Below, in pieces: positions 27,501 through 34,774 of a DNA stretch of 64,000 bases (its first letter is position 1; every line of letters starts with the position of its first letter). The notes under the pieces are model-generated. The model was not told where the DNA came from and made no database searches. It was given only the letters and a program-made list of their open reading frames with translations. The stretch spans positions 3,432,501-3,496,500 of the forward strand of contig NZ_CP080623.1 in the NCBI RefSeq assembly GCF_019599045.1. The letters run 5' to 3'. Source of the DNA: Roseovarius sp. SCSIO 43702. GTDB lineage: Bacteria > Pseudomonadota > Alphaproteobacteria > Rhodobacterales > Rhodobacteraceae. The translations under genes and the position numbers were made by a program.

Positions 27501-28587
27501 GCCCGAGGATGGCGGGCGCGGTCTTTTCCGCATCGACCGGGTGGAACAGCTTGGCCTTGTTCAGCATGTCGAGGCTGTGCGCATCGAACCCGAATCCTAT
27601 CGCCCCCTCGATATCGTGGACGAACCGCCCGCCGCGCGGCCCTTCACGCCGCCGGTGCCGGTGTTCCCGCTTTTCCTCGACCTGCCTCTCATGACCGGCG
27701 ACGAGGTGCCGCACGCCCCCCACGCCGCGCTCGGCGGCAAACCGTGGCCGGGCTCCGCCGCCATCTACAGTTCCGAGGCCGATGCGAATTACCGGCTCGA
27801 CACCCTGATCGACCTTCGCGCGCGCATCGGCGTGCTGGAAACCCCCCTCGCGGCGGCGCCGCCGGGGCTCCTCGATCGCGGCGAAGCGCTGACCGTGCGG
27901 ATGCTCCACGGCACACTCGAAAGCGTATCGACCGCCGACATGCTCGCCGGTGCCAATCTCTGCGCCATCGGGGACGGCACGCCGGACGGCTGGGAGATCA
28001 TCCAGTTCCGTGACGCCGAGCTCGTGGATCGAGACACCTACCTTCTCGGCCACCGCCTGCGCGGGCAGCTGGGCAGCGACGCGCTCATGCCCGCGCAATG
28101 GCCCGCGGGCAGCTACCTGGTGATGCTGGACGGTGCGCTGCAACAGATCGGCCTCTCCGACGCGCAGCGCGGCCGCGCCCGGCATTACCGGATCGGCCCG
28201 GCGGGGCGTCCGCTTGACGATCCGTCCTACCGCCATGCCGCCCTCGCCTTCGACGGGGTGGGGCTCAAACCCTACGCGCCGGTGCATCTGCGCGCAGACC
28301 GGGGGCCCGAGGCGCTCGACGTGACGTGGATACGCCGCACCCGCATCGACGGCGATCGGTGGGACACGCCCGAGATTCCCCTGGGCGAAGAGCGCGAGCT
28401 TTACGTCCTCCGGGTCCGGCAAGGAGAAACGGTCCTGCGCGAGACCCTCACCGACGCTCCGCGATGGGCCTATTCCGACACCGACCGGGCCGGCGACGGC
28501 GTCACCGGCAGCTTCCGCATCGAGGTCGCGCAGGTCTCGAGCCTCTTCGGCCCCGGCGCCTTCGCGGCGCTCGATCTCGCGGTCTAG
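24577..28587 (+). CDS. GTA megatron/tail fibre-like host-specificity protein (g15)
   Basis: A 1336-residue baseplate 'megatron'. The N-terminus is a Gly/Ala hydrophobic helix (AVGAAVGGSVGGSVLGLSAAAIG) that could penetrate the periplasm. Next comes the phage tail hub region (to about 400), a GTA TIM-barrel domain at about 430-750 (ISYAADWSEYFGFQP..., DPNIDFIGIDNYMPLSDWRD, MSKPVRFTEFGCAAIDKG), the phage-tail-3 domain, and a C-terminal rcc01698-like beta-rich region. The size agrees with RcGTA g15 (about 1300). It is the last gene of the cluster; lysis and regulator genes are not in this window, as is usual. Confidence 0.93.
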   Translation: MATIVLSAVGAAVGGSVGGSVLGLSAAAIGRFAGGVIGRSIDQRLLGQGSEVVETGRANRLRLTGAGEGDAIAQVHGRMRVAGQVIWASEFLQDVTVTGGSGGGKGRPRPPRPTTRSYSYSVSLAIALCEGEITHLGRIWADGTEIAPDSLTLRLYKGTRDQLPDPRIEAIEGAGTVPAYRGTAYVVIEDLDLGTYGNRVPQFTFEVTRPAQPDATGATADPAHAISAVALLPGSGEYALATSPVTMNFGPGSSGLANVNTPAAKADFAVALDALTGEMPNCRATSLIVSWFGDDLRCDHCTIRPKVEQKLHEASNMPWQVAGLTRGTAAHVPEDADGAVVYGGTPTDAAVIEAIQALRDAGQEVMFYPFILMDQLAGNALPDPYEPDATQPALPWRGRITLPVAPTRDGTSDGTATAEAEVAAFFGTASASDFSIDAHAASAPATATGIGALLRYSGPVKRSPVRYSGPDEWSYRRFVLHNAALCAAAGGVESFCIGSEMRGLTTIRGADHSFPAVAQLIALAAEVRALLGPDVKISYAADWSEYFGFQPRDGSGNRYFHLDPLWADPNIDFIGIDNYMPLSDWRDGIDHADAGYGSIYDLGYLKSNIEGGEGYDWFYHSAEARAAQIRTPITDEAESEPWVWRYKDIRNWWANGHHDRIDGVRLETPTPWVPMSKPVRFTEFGCAAIDKGTNQPNKFLDPKSSESSLPHHSSGRRDDLMQMQYLRAVIDYWRDPSNNPVSPEYDGRMIDMDHAYVWAWDARPFPAFPNNRALWADGANYARGHWITGRISGRTLASVVDEIATRSGLRHHHVSKLHGFVRGYSVEQVGAARAALQPLMLRYGFDAVERDGTLTFRTRDGIADAVIDADTLVRDPQSGETVEETRASAAEIAGRVRLRFVEADADYEVIAEEAILPDDATHAVSTSEMPLAMTRAEGRATVERWLSEARVATDTLRLTLPPSAATLGAGDVIALPEDGGRGLFRIDRVEQLGLVQHVEAVRIEPESYRPLDIVDEPPAARPFTPPVPVFPLFLDLPLMTGDEVPHAPHAALGGKPWPGSAAIYSSEADANYRLDTLIDLRARIGVLETPLAAAPPGLLDRGEALTVRMLHGTLESVSTADMLAGANLCAIGDGTPDGWEIIQFRDAELVDRDTYLLGHRLRGQLGSDALMPAQWPAGSYLVMLDGALQQIGLSDAQRGRARHYRIGPAGRPLDDPSYRHAALAFDGVGLKPYAPVHLRADRGPEALDVTWIRRTRIDGDRWDTPEIPLGEERELYVLRVRQGETVLRETLTDAPRWAYSDTDRAGDGVTGSFRIEVAQVSSLFGPGAFAALDLAV

Positions 28588-28922
28588 CCCTTCGCGCAGG
28601 CGATGCATTTCTGCGCGGCCGGATCGAACTCCAGCCGCGCAGGCGCGATCTCGTCGCCGCAATCCTCGCAGAACCCGAACTCGCCCTCGTCGAGCCGCCT
28701 CAGCGCCGCCGTCAGCCGCCGCCGCTCCGTGTCGCGTCGCGCGGCACTCGCCTTGGCCATCGCCTGCCCCTGCAACGCGTCCATCCGCGACAGCCGCCCG
28801 ACCGATTGCTGGTCAAGCTGCACCGTCGCCTGCGCATCCTGGCCCAGCGCGTCCTCGTGCTCCAACGCGGCCAGCCGCGCCGCGATCAGCGCCCGGAAAT
28901 GCCCTGCCGAAGCGTCATTCAT
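28584..28922 (-). CDS. DksA/TraR-type C4 zinc-finger protein
   Basis: A 112-residue small DksA-like protein. The C-terminal zinc finger is FGFCEDCGDEIAPARLEFDPAAQKCIACAKG with four Cys. The coiled-coil arm reads QLDQQSVGRLSRMDALQGQAMAKA. Such proteins bind the RNA polymerase secondary channel, sometimes giving DksA-like control with ppGpp. I preferred the MNDASAG start because GGGGAG precedes it with good spacing; an ATG seven codons upstream is possible. Its stop overlaps the stop of GTA g15 (convergent), so the two transcripts can meet. Confidence 0.82.
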   Translation of the reverse strand: MNDASAGHFRALIAARLAALEHEDALGQDAQATVQLDQQSVGRLSRMDALQGQAMAKASAARRDTERRRLTAALRRLDEGEFGFCEDCGDEIAPARLEFDPAAQKCIACAKG

Positions 28923-28975
28923 CACCCTGCTCCCCGCCATCACGCCTTTGCATTTTGCCTGTCCCCGCTATCTGG

Positions 28976-28981
28976 TATACT
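28976..28981 (+). promoter_or_regulatory. Probable cysE promoter -10 element
   Basis: TATACT lies 29 bases before the cysE ATG. TTTTGC or TTGCCT 15-17 bases upstream could act as a weak -35. The divergent dksA-like gene starts at 28922. Confidence 0.55.
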
Positions 28982-29009
28982 ACGCCCCGACGCCCGAGGA
29001 GCACGCTAC

Positions 29010-29816
29010 ATGGCACATACACACGCTAAACTGTCCGAATTCGATCCGGTCTGGAAGCAGATCACCGAAGAGGCACAGGACACGATCGCGCAGGAACCGC
29101 TGATGGGCGGGCTGGTGCATTCGTCCATTCTGCACCACAAGACCATCGAATCGGCGCTGGCCTACCGCATCTCGCTCAAGCTCGCGTCGAGCGAGATGCC
29201 CGAGCAGATCCTGCGCGAGATCTGCGACTGGGCCATGGCCAGCGACGGCGACATTTCGCTCGCCGCACGCGCCGACATCGTGGCCGTGAACGACCGTGAC
29301 CCGGCCTGCGACCGCTTCCTGTTGCCGATGCTCTTCTTCAAGGGGTTCCAGGCGGTCCAGGCCTATCGTATCGCGCACTGGCTGTGGAACAATGACCGCA
29401 AGGACATGGCGCGCTTCTTCCAGATGCGCTGCTCCGAGGCCTTCGGCGTCGACATCCACCCCGCCGCCCGGATCGGCAAGGGCATCATGATCGACCACGC
29501 CCATTCCATCGTCATCGGTGAAACGGCCGTGGTGGGCGACAACGTGTCGATGCTCCACTCCGTCACCCTTGGCGGCACCGGTAAGGAGGAGGAGGACCGC
29601 CATCCCAAGATCGGCGACGGCGTTCTCATCGGCGCGGGCGCCAAGGTGCTGGGCAATATCAAGGTCGGCCACTGCTCGCGCATCGCCGCCGGCTCCGTGG
29701 TCCTTGCGGAGGTGCCACCCTGCAAGACCGTCGCCGGCGTGCCGGCCCGCATCGTCGGCGAAGCGGGCTGCGATCAACCCTCCGTCGCGATGGATCAGCT
29801 TCTGGGCGTGCGCTGA
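29010..29816 (+). CDS. cysE: Serine O-acetyltransferase
   Basis: A 268-residue CysE that makes O-acetylserine for cysteine synthesis. The N-terminal alpha-helical SATase domain (DPVWKQITEEAQDTIAQEP, HSSILHHKTIESALAYRISLKL) is followed by a left-handed beta-helix of hexapeptide repeats (FGVDIHPAARIGKGIMIDHAHSIVIGETAVVGDNVSM). The catalytic His-Asp pair lies in IDHAHS and GVDIHP. GAGGAG precedes the ATG. It looks monocistronic. Confidence 0.95.
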   Translation: MAHTHAKLSEFDPVWKQITEEAQDTIAQEPLMGGLVHSSILHHKTIESALAYRISLKLASSEMPEQILREICDWAMASDGDISLAARADIVAVNDRDPACDRFLLPMLFFKGFQAVQAYRIAHWLWNNDRKDMARFFQMRCSEAFGVDIHPAARIGKGIMIDHAHSIVIGETAVVGDNVSMLHSVTLGGTGKEEEDRHPKIGDGVLIGAGAKVLGNIKVGHCSRIAAGSVVLAEVPPCKTVAGVPARIVGEAGCDQPSVAMDQLLGVR

Positions 29817-29846
29817 TCCGTCTCGCCCGGCCATTGGCACTGGAAG

Positions 29847-29871
29847 ACCGGGCCCATCTCGTGGGCCCGGT
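29847..29871. terminator. 10-bp hairpin between convergent cysE and the barrel gene
   Basis: ACCGGGCCCA and TGGGCCCGGT form a perfect stem with a TCTCG loop, 31 bases after cysE and 20 bases after the end of the minus-strand gene. No T-run follows on either strand, so its terminator function is inferred from position and stability. Confidence 0.5.
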
Positions 29872-29890
29872 AAGAGACGATGGTCAAGTC

Positions 29891-30820
29891 TCAGTAGGTC
29901 GTGTCGATCAGCGTGGACAGCGCGTTATGACGCGGCTTCATCGTCGCATGCGACACGCTGTTGAGCGGCGCGCCGGTCTTGCCCCCTCCGAGCGGCATGG
30001 TCAGCCCCAAGCGCACGGTATCGGCGTCGACATCACCGGCGCCGGTCTCGATGTTCGACCGTGCGAGCTCGAGTGAAAGCTGCGCGGGCACGGCCGCGAC
30101 GCGCGACAGATCGTAGCCCACACCAACACCGAAGGTCGTCACGTCACCTCCCGCGCCGTCGGCATCGGCCCAGTTCACACCGCCGAACGTGGTCCACCCC
30201 GATCCGAACCCGTGGCTTCCGCTCAGACCGATGCTGTCGATATTGCCCGTGCCGCCCGGTCCCGAGATTTCGCTTCTGAGCAGATGGCCTCCGACCTCGG
30301 TACGGTCCGTTGCCTGATAACGCAGGTTGATGCCATAGTCCGTCCAGTCCACGCCCGAGGGCAGGCTGGGAGAGGTTTCGCTCAGACCGATATGGAATTC
30401 CGCGGCAAGAACGTCCGTCACGTAGCCGGTCTTGATCCCATAAGACAGGATATCCGCGTTCGTGGCGAAGCCGCCGCCGATATCCTCATCCACGTTGATG
30501 AAATCGAGATATCCGCCCAGCATGAACCCCGACGGAAGCCGGCTGGCCAGCTCGAGCCCGAGATCGACCGCCTCGGTGTCGTTTCCCGACCCGTCCGGAT
30601 CCACCTTCTTGAGCGAGCCGTTCATGCCGATGGTGAAACCGTTCTGGAAATCCACCTCGCCGATACCGTCCAGCGTGTAGGAATTGGCGTCACCAAGTCC
30701 GTCCGAAAGCGACGTGTGCCCATAGCCAAGCGTTGCAGCGCCCGAAAACTCCTGCGCCGAACCCGCGCCCGATACCAATATACCCGCCGCCGCGAGCGTC
30801 ACTGTCCGTGTGAACAACAT
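29891..30820 (-). CDS. Outer-membrane beta-barrel/porin-like protein
   Basis: A 309-residue exported protein. The signal peptide is MLFTRTVTLAAAGILVSGAGSAQ. The mature part alternates short polar/aromatic strands with Gly-rich turns (SGAATLGYGHTSLSDGLGDANSYTLDGIGEVDFQNGFTIGMNGSLK), as in small bacterial porins; the protein ends with an aromatic residue (STLIDTTY), a BAM recognition feature. I chose the ATG preceded by AAGGTGAG rather than a GTG five codons earlier. The substrate is unknown. The ACGTTA/TAACGT inverted repeat near its promoter suggests regulation. Confidence 0.7.
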   Translation of the reverse strand: MLFTRTVTLAAAGILVSGAGSAQEFSGAATLGYGHTSLSDGLGDANSYTLDGIGEVDFQNGFTIGMNGSLKKVDPDGSGNDTEAVDLGLELASRLPSGFMLGGYLDFINVDEDIGGGFATNADILSYGIKTGYVTDVLAAEFHIGLSETSPSLPSGVDWTDYGINLRYQATDRTEVGGHLLRSEISGPGGTGNIDSIGLSGSHGFGSGWTTFGGVNWADADGAGGDVTTFGVGVGYDLSRVAAVPAQLSLELARSNIETGAGDVDADTVRLGLTMPLGGGKTGAPLNSVSHATMKPRHNALSTLIDTTY

Positions 30821-30833
30821 ATTCTCACCTTTC

Positions 30834-30852
30834 ACGTTATAGTTGTTAACGT
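30834..30852 (-). promoter_or_regulatory. Inverted repeat at the barrel-gene promoter
   Basis: ACGTTA and TAACGT are separated by seven bases; read on the minus strand, a TATAAC (-10-like) lies within the repeat. It ends 14 bases upstream of the ATG, overlapping the likely start region of the message. The regulator is unknown. Confidence 0.4.
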
Positions 30853-31004
30853 CGGCAGGTGAATCATTTGCTCACGGCACGGGCAATCCCACTTTCTCGA
30901 TGCTTTTCAAACCATTGCGCGTGTTGCGAAAAATCTACAATCATGCGTCGGAGAGCGGGCGGACCGCGCGGATCGCGACACGCGGCCCGGCGACCTGACA
31001 CCGG

Positions 31005-31136
31005 TCAAAGGCGCTCGACAGTGACGGGTGAGGGTGCCTCGAGTTGATGAACTTCCTCGAGCTGCCCCCTCTCCCATTGCCAGGGGGCCATCGCCATCAA
31101 CGCAACGGTGGCCGCCATCGCCAGAACCTTCGTCAT
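31005..31136 (-). CDS. Small secreted or membrane peptide, 43 residues
   Basis: An ORF MTKVLAMAATVALMAMAPWQ... with GGAGGT five bases before the ATG. The first 18 residues are hydrophobic with one Lys, like a signal peptide, and the rest is short and charged (WERGQLEEVHQL). It lies alone in a 437-base stretch between the barrel gene and pdhC. I do not recognise a family. The strong ribosome-binding site and signal-like start are the support. Confidence 0.5.
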   Translation of the reverse strand: MTKVLAMAATVALMAMAPWQWERGQLEEVHQLEAPSPVTVERL

Positions 31137-31203
31137 GTCCACCTCCGTATCTCGCGTTCGGGAACCTACGCGGCAAGGATGAACATTCCGTGTGTGCTAT
31201 ACA

Positions 31204-31230
31204 AAAACAGCCCGCGCGCGGCGGGCTGTT
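31204..31230 (-). terminator. Intrinsic terminator of the pdh operon
   Basis: On the minus strand the stem is ACAGCCCGC/GCGGGCTGT with a 5-base loop, followed by five T residues. It lies 28 bases after the pdhC stop. Confidence 0.88.
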
Positions 31231-31257
31231 ATCGGATAACAAGCATGTGGGCGTCGG

Positions 31258-32613
31258 TCAGGCCAGCATCACCATCGGGTTTTCGAGGTTCTGCACGATT
31301 TGCTCCAGAAGCTCGGCGCCCAGCGCGCCGTCGATCACCCGGTGATCGACCGAAAGCGTCACCGACATGACCGTCGCCACCGTCAGCTCGCCATCGGCGC
31401 CGACAACCGGCTTCTTCACGCCAGCGCCCACCGCGAGGATCGCGCCATGCGGCGGATTGATGACCGCGTCGAAATTGTCGATGCCGAACATCCCGAGGTT
31501 GGAGATCGCGAAACTCCCGCCCTGGTATTCATGCGGCGCGAGCTTTCGGTCGCGCGCGCGGGTGGCGAGATCCTTCATCTCCGCGCTCAAGGCCGACAGC
31601 GACTTCATCTCGGCATCCTTCAGGACCGGCGTGAACAGTCCGCCCTCGATCGCCACGGCCACGGCCACATCCGACGGGCGCAGCTTGAGGATCCGGTCGC
31701 CGGCCCAGACGGCATTCGCGTCCGGCACCGACTGAAGCGCCAGCGCACAGGCCTTGATGATGAAATCGTTGACGCTGAGCTTCACGCCGCGCGCGTCCAG
31801 CTCCTTGTTGAGCTGGCCACGGAATTTCAGCAGCGCGTCGAGCCGGATATCCCGCCGGAGGTAGAAATGCGGGATCGACTGTTTCGCCTCGGTGAGGCGC
31901 GCGGCGATCGTCTTGCGCATCCCGTCGAGCTTCATTTCCTCGAACTCGCGCCCCTCGTACATGGCGGCGACCTGGCTCGCAGATGGCCCCGTGGCGGCGG
32001 GTTTCTCGGCGCCCCGGGCCTGATCCGGGGCCTCGCCGGTCGTGGGCGCGCTGGCCGCCTTGGGCTTCGCGGCCTCCACGTCGGCCTTCACGATCCGGCC
32101 ACGCGGGCCCGATCCCTCGATCTGCGCCAGGTCGAGCCCCTTCTCCGCCGCGATCCGCCGCGCCAGCGGCGACGCGAAGATGCGCTTCCCGTCCTTCTCG
32201 GGCGCCGCCGGGGCCTTCGTGTCGGACGTCTCCGCCCCCGATGCCGGCGCACCTTCCTCGCCCGAATATCCCCCCGTCGTCGGCTCCTTCTCGGGGCCGG
32301 GCTTCGTGCCGGTGCCCTCATCGGCGGGCTTGGGTTCGGCGCTCACGTCCCCGATGTCATCCGCGCTTTCCCCTTCCTCGAGCAGGACGGCAATAGGCGT
32401 GTTGACCTTCACCCCCTCGCTGCCCTCCTCGACCAGCAGCTTGCCGATCTTGCCCTCGTCCACGGCCTCGAATTCCATCGTGGCCTTGTCGGTCTCGATC
32501 TCGGCCAGGAGGTCGCCCGAGCTGACCTCGTCGCCCTCCTTCACGAGCCACTTGGCCAGCGTCCCTTCCTCCATGGTGGGCGAGAGGGCGGGCATCAGTA
32601 TTTCGATCGGCAT
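31258..32613 (-). CDS. pdhC: Pyruvate dehydrogenase E2, dihydrolipoamide acetyltransferase
   Basis: A 451-residue E2. The lipoyl domain is at 1-80 with the acceptor Lys in ETDKATMEF. An acidic/Pro-Ala linker follows, then the peripheral subunit-binding domain ([36 protein letters not shown], about 145-185), a second linker containing the GEAPDQARG repeat-derived segment, and the catalytic domain with the [16 protein letters not shown] active-site motif (His-Asp) near the C-terminus. It forms the core that transfers acetyl groups to CoA. GAGGGG precedes the ATG. The genes pdhA and pdhB lie upstream in the same operon. Confidence 0.95.
   Translation of the reverse strand: MPIEILMPALSPTMEEGTLAKWLVKEGDEVSSGDLLAEIETDKATMEFEAVDEGKIGKLLVEEGSEGVKVNTPIAVLLEEGESADDIGDVSAEPKPADEGTGTKPGPEKEPTTGGYSGEEGAPASGAETSDTKAPAAPEKDGKRIFASPLARRIAAEKGLDLAQIEGSGPRGRIVKADVEAAKPKAASAPTTGEAPDQARGAEKPAATGPSASQVAAMYEGREFEEMKLDGMRKTIAARLTEAKQSIPHFYLRRDIRLDALLKFRGQLNKELDARGVKLSVNDFIIKACALALQSVPDANAVWAGDRILKLRPSDVAVAVAIEGGLFTPVLKDAEMKSLSALSAEMKDLATRARDRKLAPHEYQGGSFAISNLGMFGIDNFDAVINPPHGAILAVGAGVKKPVVGADGELTVATVMSVTLSVDHRVIDGALGAELLEQIVQNLENPMVMLA
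32007..32037 (-). repeat. GC-rich palindromic repeat, half element in pdhC linker
   Basis: It reads GCCCCGGG-CCTGA-TCCGGGGC on the plus strand. On the coding strand it gives the peptide GEAPDQARG in the flexible linker between the subunit-binding and catalytic domains. The core matches the ileS element, with the same orientation and frame relative to coding. Confidence 0.78.
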
Positions 32614-32625
32614 GTGTTTATCCCC

Positions 32626-32712
32626 TCAATCGTCGAAGGTTGTCACGGCGAGGCTCGCCGGAGATGTCTCGGCACGGGTCATGCGGTCACGCAAGGTCGG
32701 GGCGGTCGTCAT
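32626..32712 (-). CDS. Micro-ORF in the pdh operon, 28 residues
   Basis: It starts in the stop codon of the preceding gene (ATGA) with GAGGT upstream and ends 13 bases before the pdhC start. The peptide reads [20 protein letters not shown]... and has no recognisable domain. It could be a translational link that carries ribosomes to pdhC or a short functional peptide. Support is positional only. Confidence 0.35.
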   Translation of the reverse strand: MTTAPTLRDRMTRAETSPASLAVTTFDD

Positions 32713-32966
32713 CCCTCCACCTCCTCGACCAGCACGCGGTCCCACGGCGACTTGACCCAGCCGCCCTCGATCCGCGCGGTATAGGCGCCGAGGATGCTCG
32801 GAAGATTCGCCTTGAGCCACGCGCGGCGCGCCGCATCATCTGCGGCCTCCCCGATCTCGTCATCGACGAAGGCGCGCGACACGACGATGCGATAGCGGCT
32901 GTCGTCGCCCGGCCCCTCGAGGACATAGGCATCCCGGCTTTCGTGAAACTCGAACGCGTCGCTCAT
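32709..32966 (-). CDS. Small conserved-looking protein between pdhB and pdhC
   Basis: An 85-residue soluble, acidic protein ([70 protein letters not shown]). It is coupled to pdhB by an ATGA overlap. I recall a DUF5076-like family of about this size in alphaproteobacteria that could fit, but I cannot verify that. Its fixed place inside the pdh operon suggests a role in complex assembly or regulation. Confidence 0.65.
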   Translation of the reverse strand: MSDAFEFHESRDAYVLEGPGDDSRYRIVVSRAFVDDEIGEAADDAARRAWLKANLPSILGAYTARIEGGWVKSPWDRVLVEEVEG

Positions 32967-34378
32967 CTGTATGTCACCCGGTTCACCGCCTCGATCACTT
33001 CGGCCGTCGAGGTCAGCGCCAGCTTCTCGAGGTTCGCGGCATAGGGCATCGGCACGTCCTTGCCCGCGCAGTTGATGACCGGCGCGTCGAGATAGTCGAA
33101 CGCCCGCTCCATCAGCGTTGCGGTGATGTGGTTGCCGATGCTCGCCACCGGGAACCCCTCCTCGACGGTCACGCAGCGGTTGGTCTTCATCACGCTCGCG
33201 ATCACGGTGTCATAGTCGAGCGGCCGCAGCGTGCGCAGGTCGATCACCTCGGCGCTCACCCCTTCCTCGGCCAGCTTCTCGGCGGCCTCGAGCGCATAGG
33301 TCATCCCGATGCCGAAGCTAACGATGGTGACGTCCTCGCCCTTGCGCCAGACGCGCGCCTTGCCGAACGGAACGGTGAAATCGTCCATCACCGGCACCTC
33401 GAAGGACTTGCCGTAAAGGATCTCGTTCTCGAGAAAGATCACCGGGTTCGGGTCGCGGATGGCGGTCTTCAGAAGGCCCTTGGCGTCCGACGCGGAATAG
33501 GGCTGCACGACCTTCAGCCCCGGGATATGCGCGTACCACGCCGCGTAATCCTGGCTGTGCTGCGCGGCGACCCGCGCCGCGGCGCCGTTCGGTCCCCGGA
33601 ACACGATCTGGGTGCCAAGCTGTCCGCCGGACATGTAGTTGGTCTTGGCGGCCGAGTTGATGATCTGGTCGATCGCCTGCATCGCGAAGTTCCACGTCAT
33701 GAACTCCACGATCGGCTTCAACCCGCCCCAGGCCGCGCCCACCCCGATCCCGGCAAAGCCGTGCTCGGTGATGGGCGTGTCGATGACGCGCCGCGATCCG
33801 AATTCCTCGAGCAGGTTCTGCGTGATCTTGTAGGCGCCCTGGTATTCGGCCACCTCCTCGCCCATGATGAAGACCGTGTCGTCGGCGCGCATCTCCTCGG
33901 CCATCGCCGAATTGAGCGCCTCGCGCACCGTCATCGTCTTGGTCTCGGTGTCCTCCGGCCAATCTGGCTCGGTGTTCGGGCTCAACTTCTCGGCCTCGGC
34001 CGGCCCCTTGGCGGGCTTCGCCTCTGCCGGAAGCGGCTTGCCCATCGCCTCGCCATCGTCTCCACCCTGAGCAGGGGCCTCGTCCTCACCGCCGGCCTCC
34101 TTGCCGCCAGACGCGTCGATATCCTCGGCGCTCTCGCCTTCCTCCAGCAGCACCGCGATGGGTGTGTTGACCTTCACCCCCTCGGTCCCTTCCTCGACCA
34201 GCAGCTTGCCGATCTTGCCCTCGTCCACGGCCTCGAATTCCATTGTGGCCTTGTCGGTCTCGATCTCGGCCAGGATGTCGCCCGAGCTGACCTCGTCACC
34301 TTCCTTCACGAGCCACTTGGCCAGCGTGCCCTCTTCCATCGTGGGGCTGAGCGCGGGCATGAGAATCTCTGTCGGCAT
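32963..34378 (-). CDS. pdhB: Pyruvate dehydrogenase E1 beta, with N-terminal lipoyl domain
   Basis: A 471-residue protein. Residues 1-80 are a lipoyl domain (Lys in ETDKATMEF) nearly identical to that of pdhC, followed by an acidic Pro/Ala linker and the transketolase-type E1-beta domain from about residue 145 ([46 protein letters not shown]...). It has the ThDP-contact motif [12 protein letters not shown] and the C-terminal domain [28 protein letters not shown] lipoylated E1-beta is typical of alphaproteobacteria. It forms a heterotetramer with pdhA. Confidence 0.95.
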   Translation of the reverse strand: MPTEILMPALSPTMEEGTLAKWLVKEGDEVSSGDILAEIETDKATMEFEAVDEGKIGKLLVEEGTEGVKVNTPIAVLLEEGESAEDIDASGGKEAGGEDEAPAQGGDDGEAMGKPLPAEAKPAKGPAEAEKLSPNTEPDWPEDTETKTMTVREALNSAMAEEMRADDTVFIMGEEVAEYQGAYKITQNLLEEFGSRRVIDTPITEHGFAGIGVGAAWGGLKPIVEFMTWNFAMQAIDQIINSAAKTNYMSGGQLGTQIVFRGPNGAAARVAAQHSQDYAAWYAHIPGLKVVQPYSASDAKGLLKTAIRDPNPVIFLENEILYGKSFEVPVMDDFTVPFGKARVWRKGEDVTIVSFGIGMTYALEAAEKLAEEGVSAEVIDLRTLRPLDYDTVIASVMKTNRCVTVEEGFPVASIGNHITATLMERAFDYLDAPVINCAGKDVPMPYAANLEKLALTSTAEVIEAVNRVTYR

Positions 34379-34381
34379 CGC

Positions 34382-34771
34382 TTACTGTCCTCCCTCGTCC
34401 GGGGTGATCATCCCGACGATATTTCCTTCTCCGTCCTCGACATAGGCACAGCGCCCGATGCCGGGATAATCCTGCGGGGGCAGCGCCTCGGCACCGCCAT
34501 GGGTCAGCGCCCACCGGTAACGCGCATCGCAATCGGCGACCTCGAAGGTCATCGTGCCACCGCGCACGGGGCTTCCGGCCTCGGGTGCGTCGCCGGCCCG
34601 GCGCATCATGCCGCCCGTCACCCCGTGCATCATGCCGATGACGTCACCTTCGATGAGGTGATAGCCCACGTCCCTGCCCTCCGGCATCGGCTCGAACTGC
34701 CAGCCGAACAGCCCGGCATAGAACGCCTTCGCGCGCTCCACATCGCTTACATGTATCTCGAAATGCGGCAT
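34382..34771 (-). CDS. VOC-family (glyoxalase-like) protein in the pdh operon
   Basis: A 129-residue vicinal oxygen chelate fold protein (MPHFEIHVSDVERAKAFYAGLFGWQFEPMP...; second repeat starting RGGTMTFEVADCDARYRWALTHGGAEALPPQDYPGIGRCAYVEDGEGN). It has the two betaalphabetabetabeta repeats but only some of the usual metal ligands (His7, His38, Glu121 in VEDGEG are candidates). It is wedged between pdhA and pdhB with 3 bases on each side, so it is co-translated with E1. The reaction is unknown; 2-oxoaldehyde or small-molecule sensing is only an inference. Confidence 0.8.
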   Translation of the reverse strand: MPHFEIHVSDVERAKAFYAGLFGWQFEPMPEGRDVGYHLIEGDVIGMMHGVTGGMMRRAGDAPEAGSPVRGGTMTFEVADCDARYRWALTHGGAEALPPQDYPGIGRCAYVEDGEGNIVGMITPDEGGQ

Positions 34772-34774
34772 GTT

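Noticed and set aside
14110..28587. Active temperate prophage
   Set aside because: The gene content and order match the GTA structural cluster; no integrase, repressor, replication, lysis genes or attachment sites are present. The tape measure is GTA-short.
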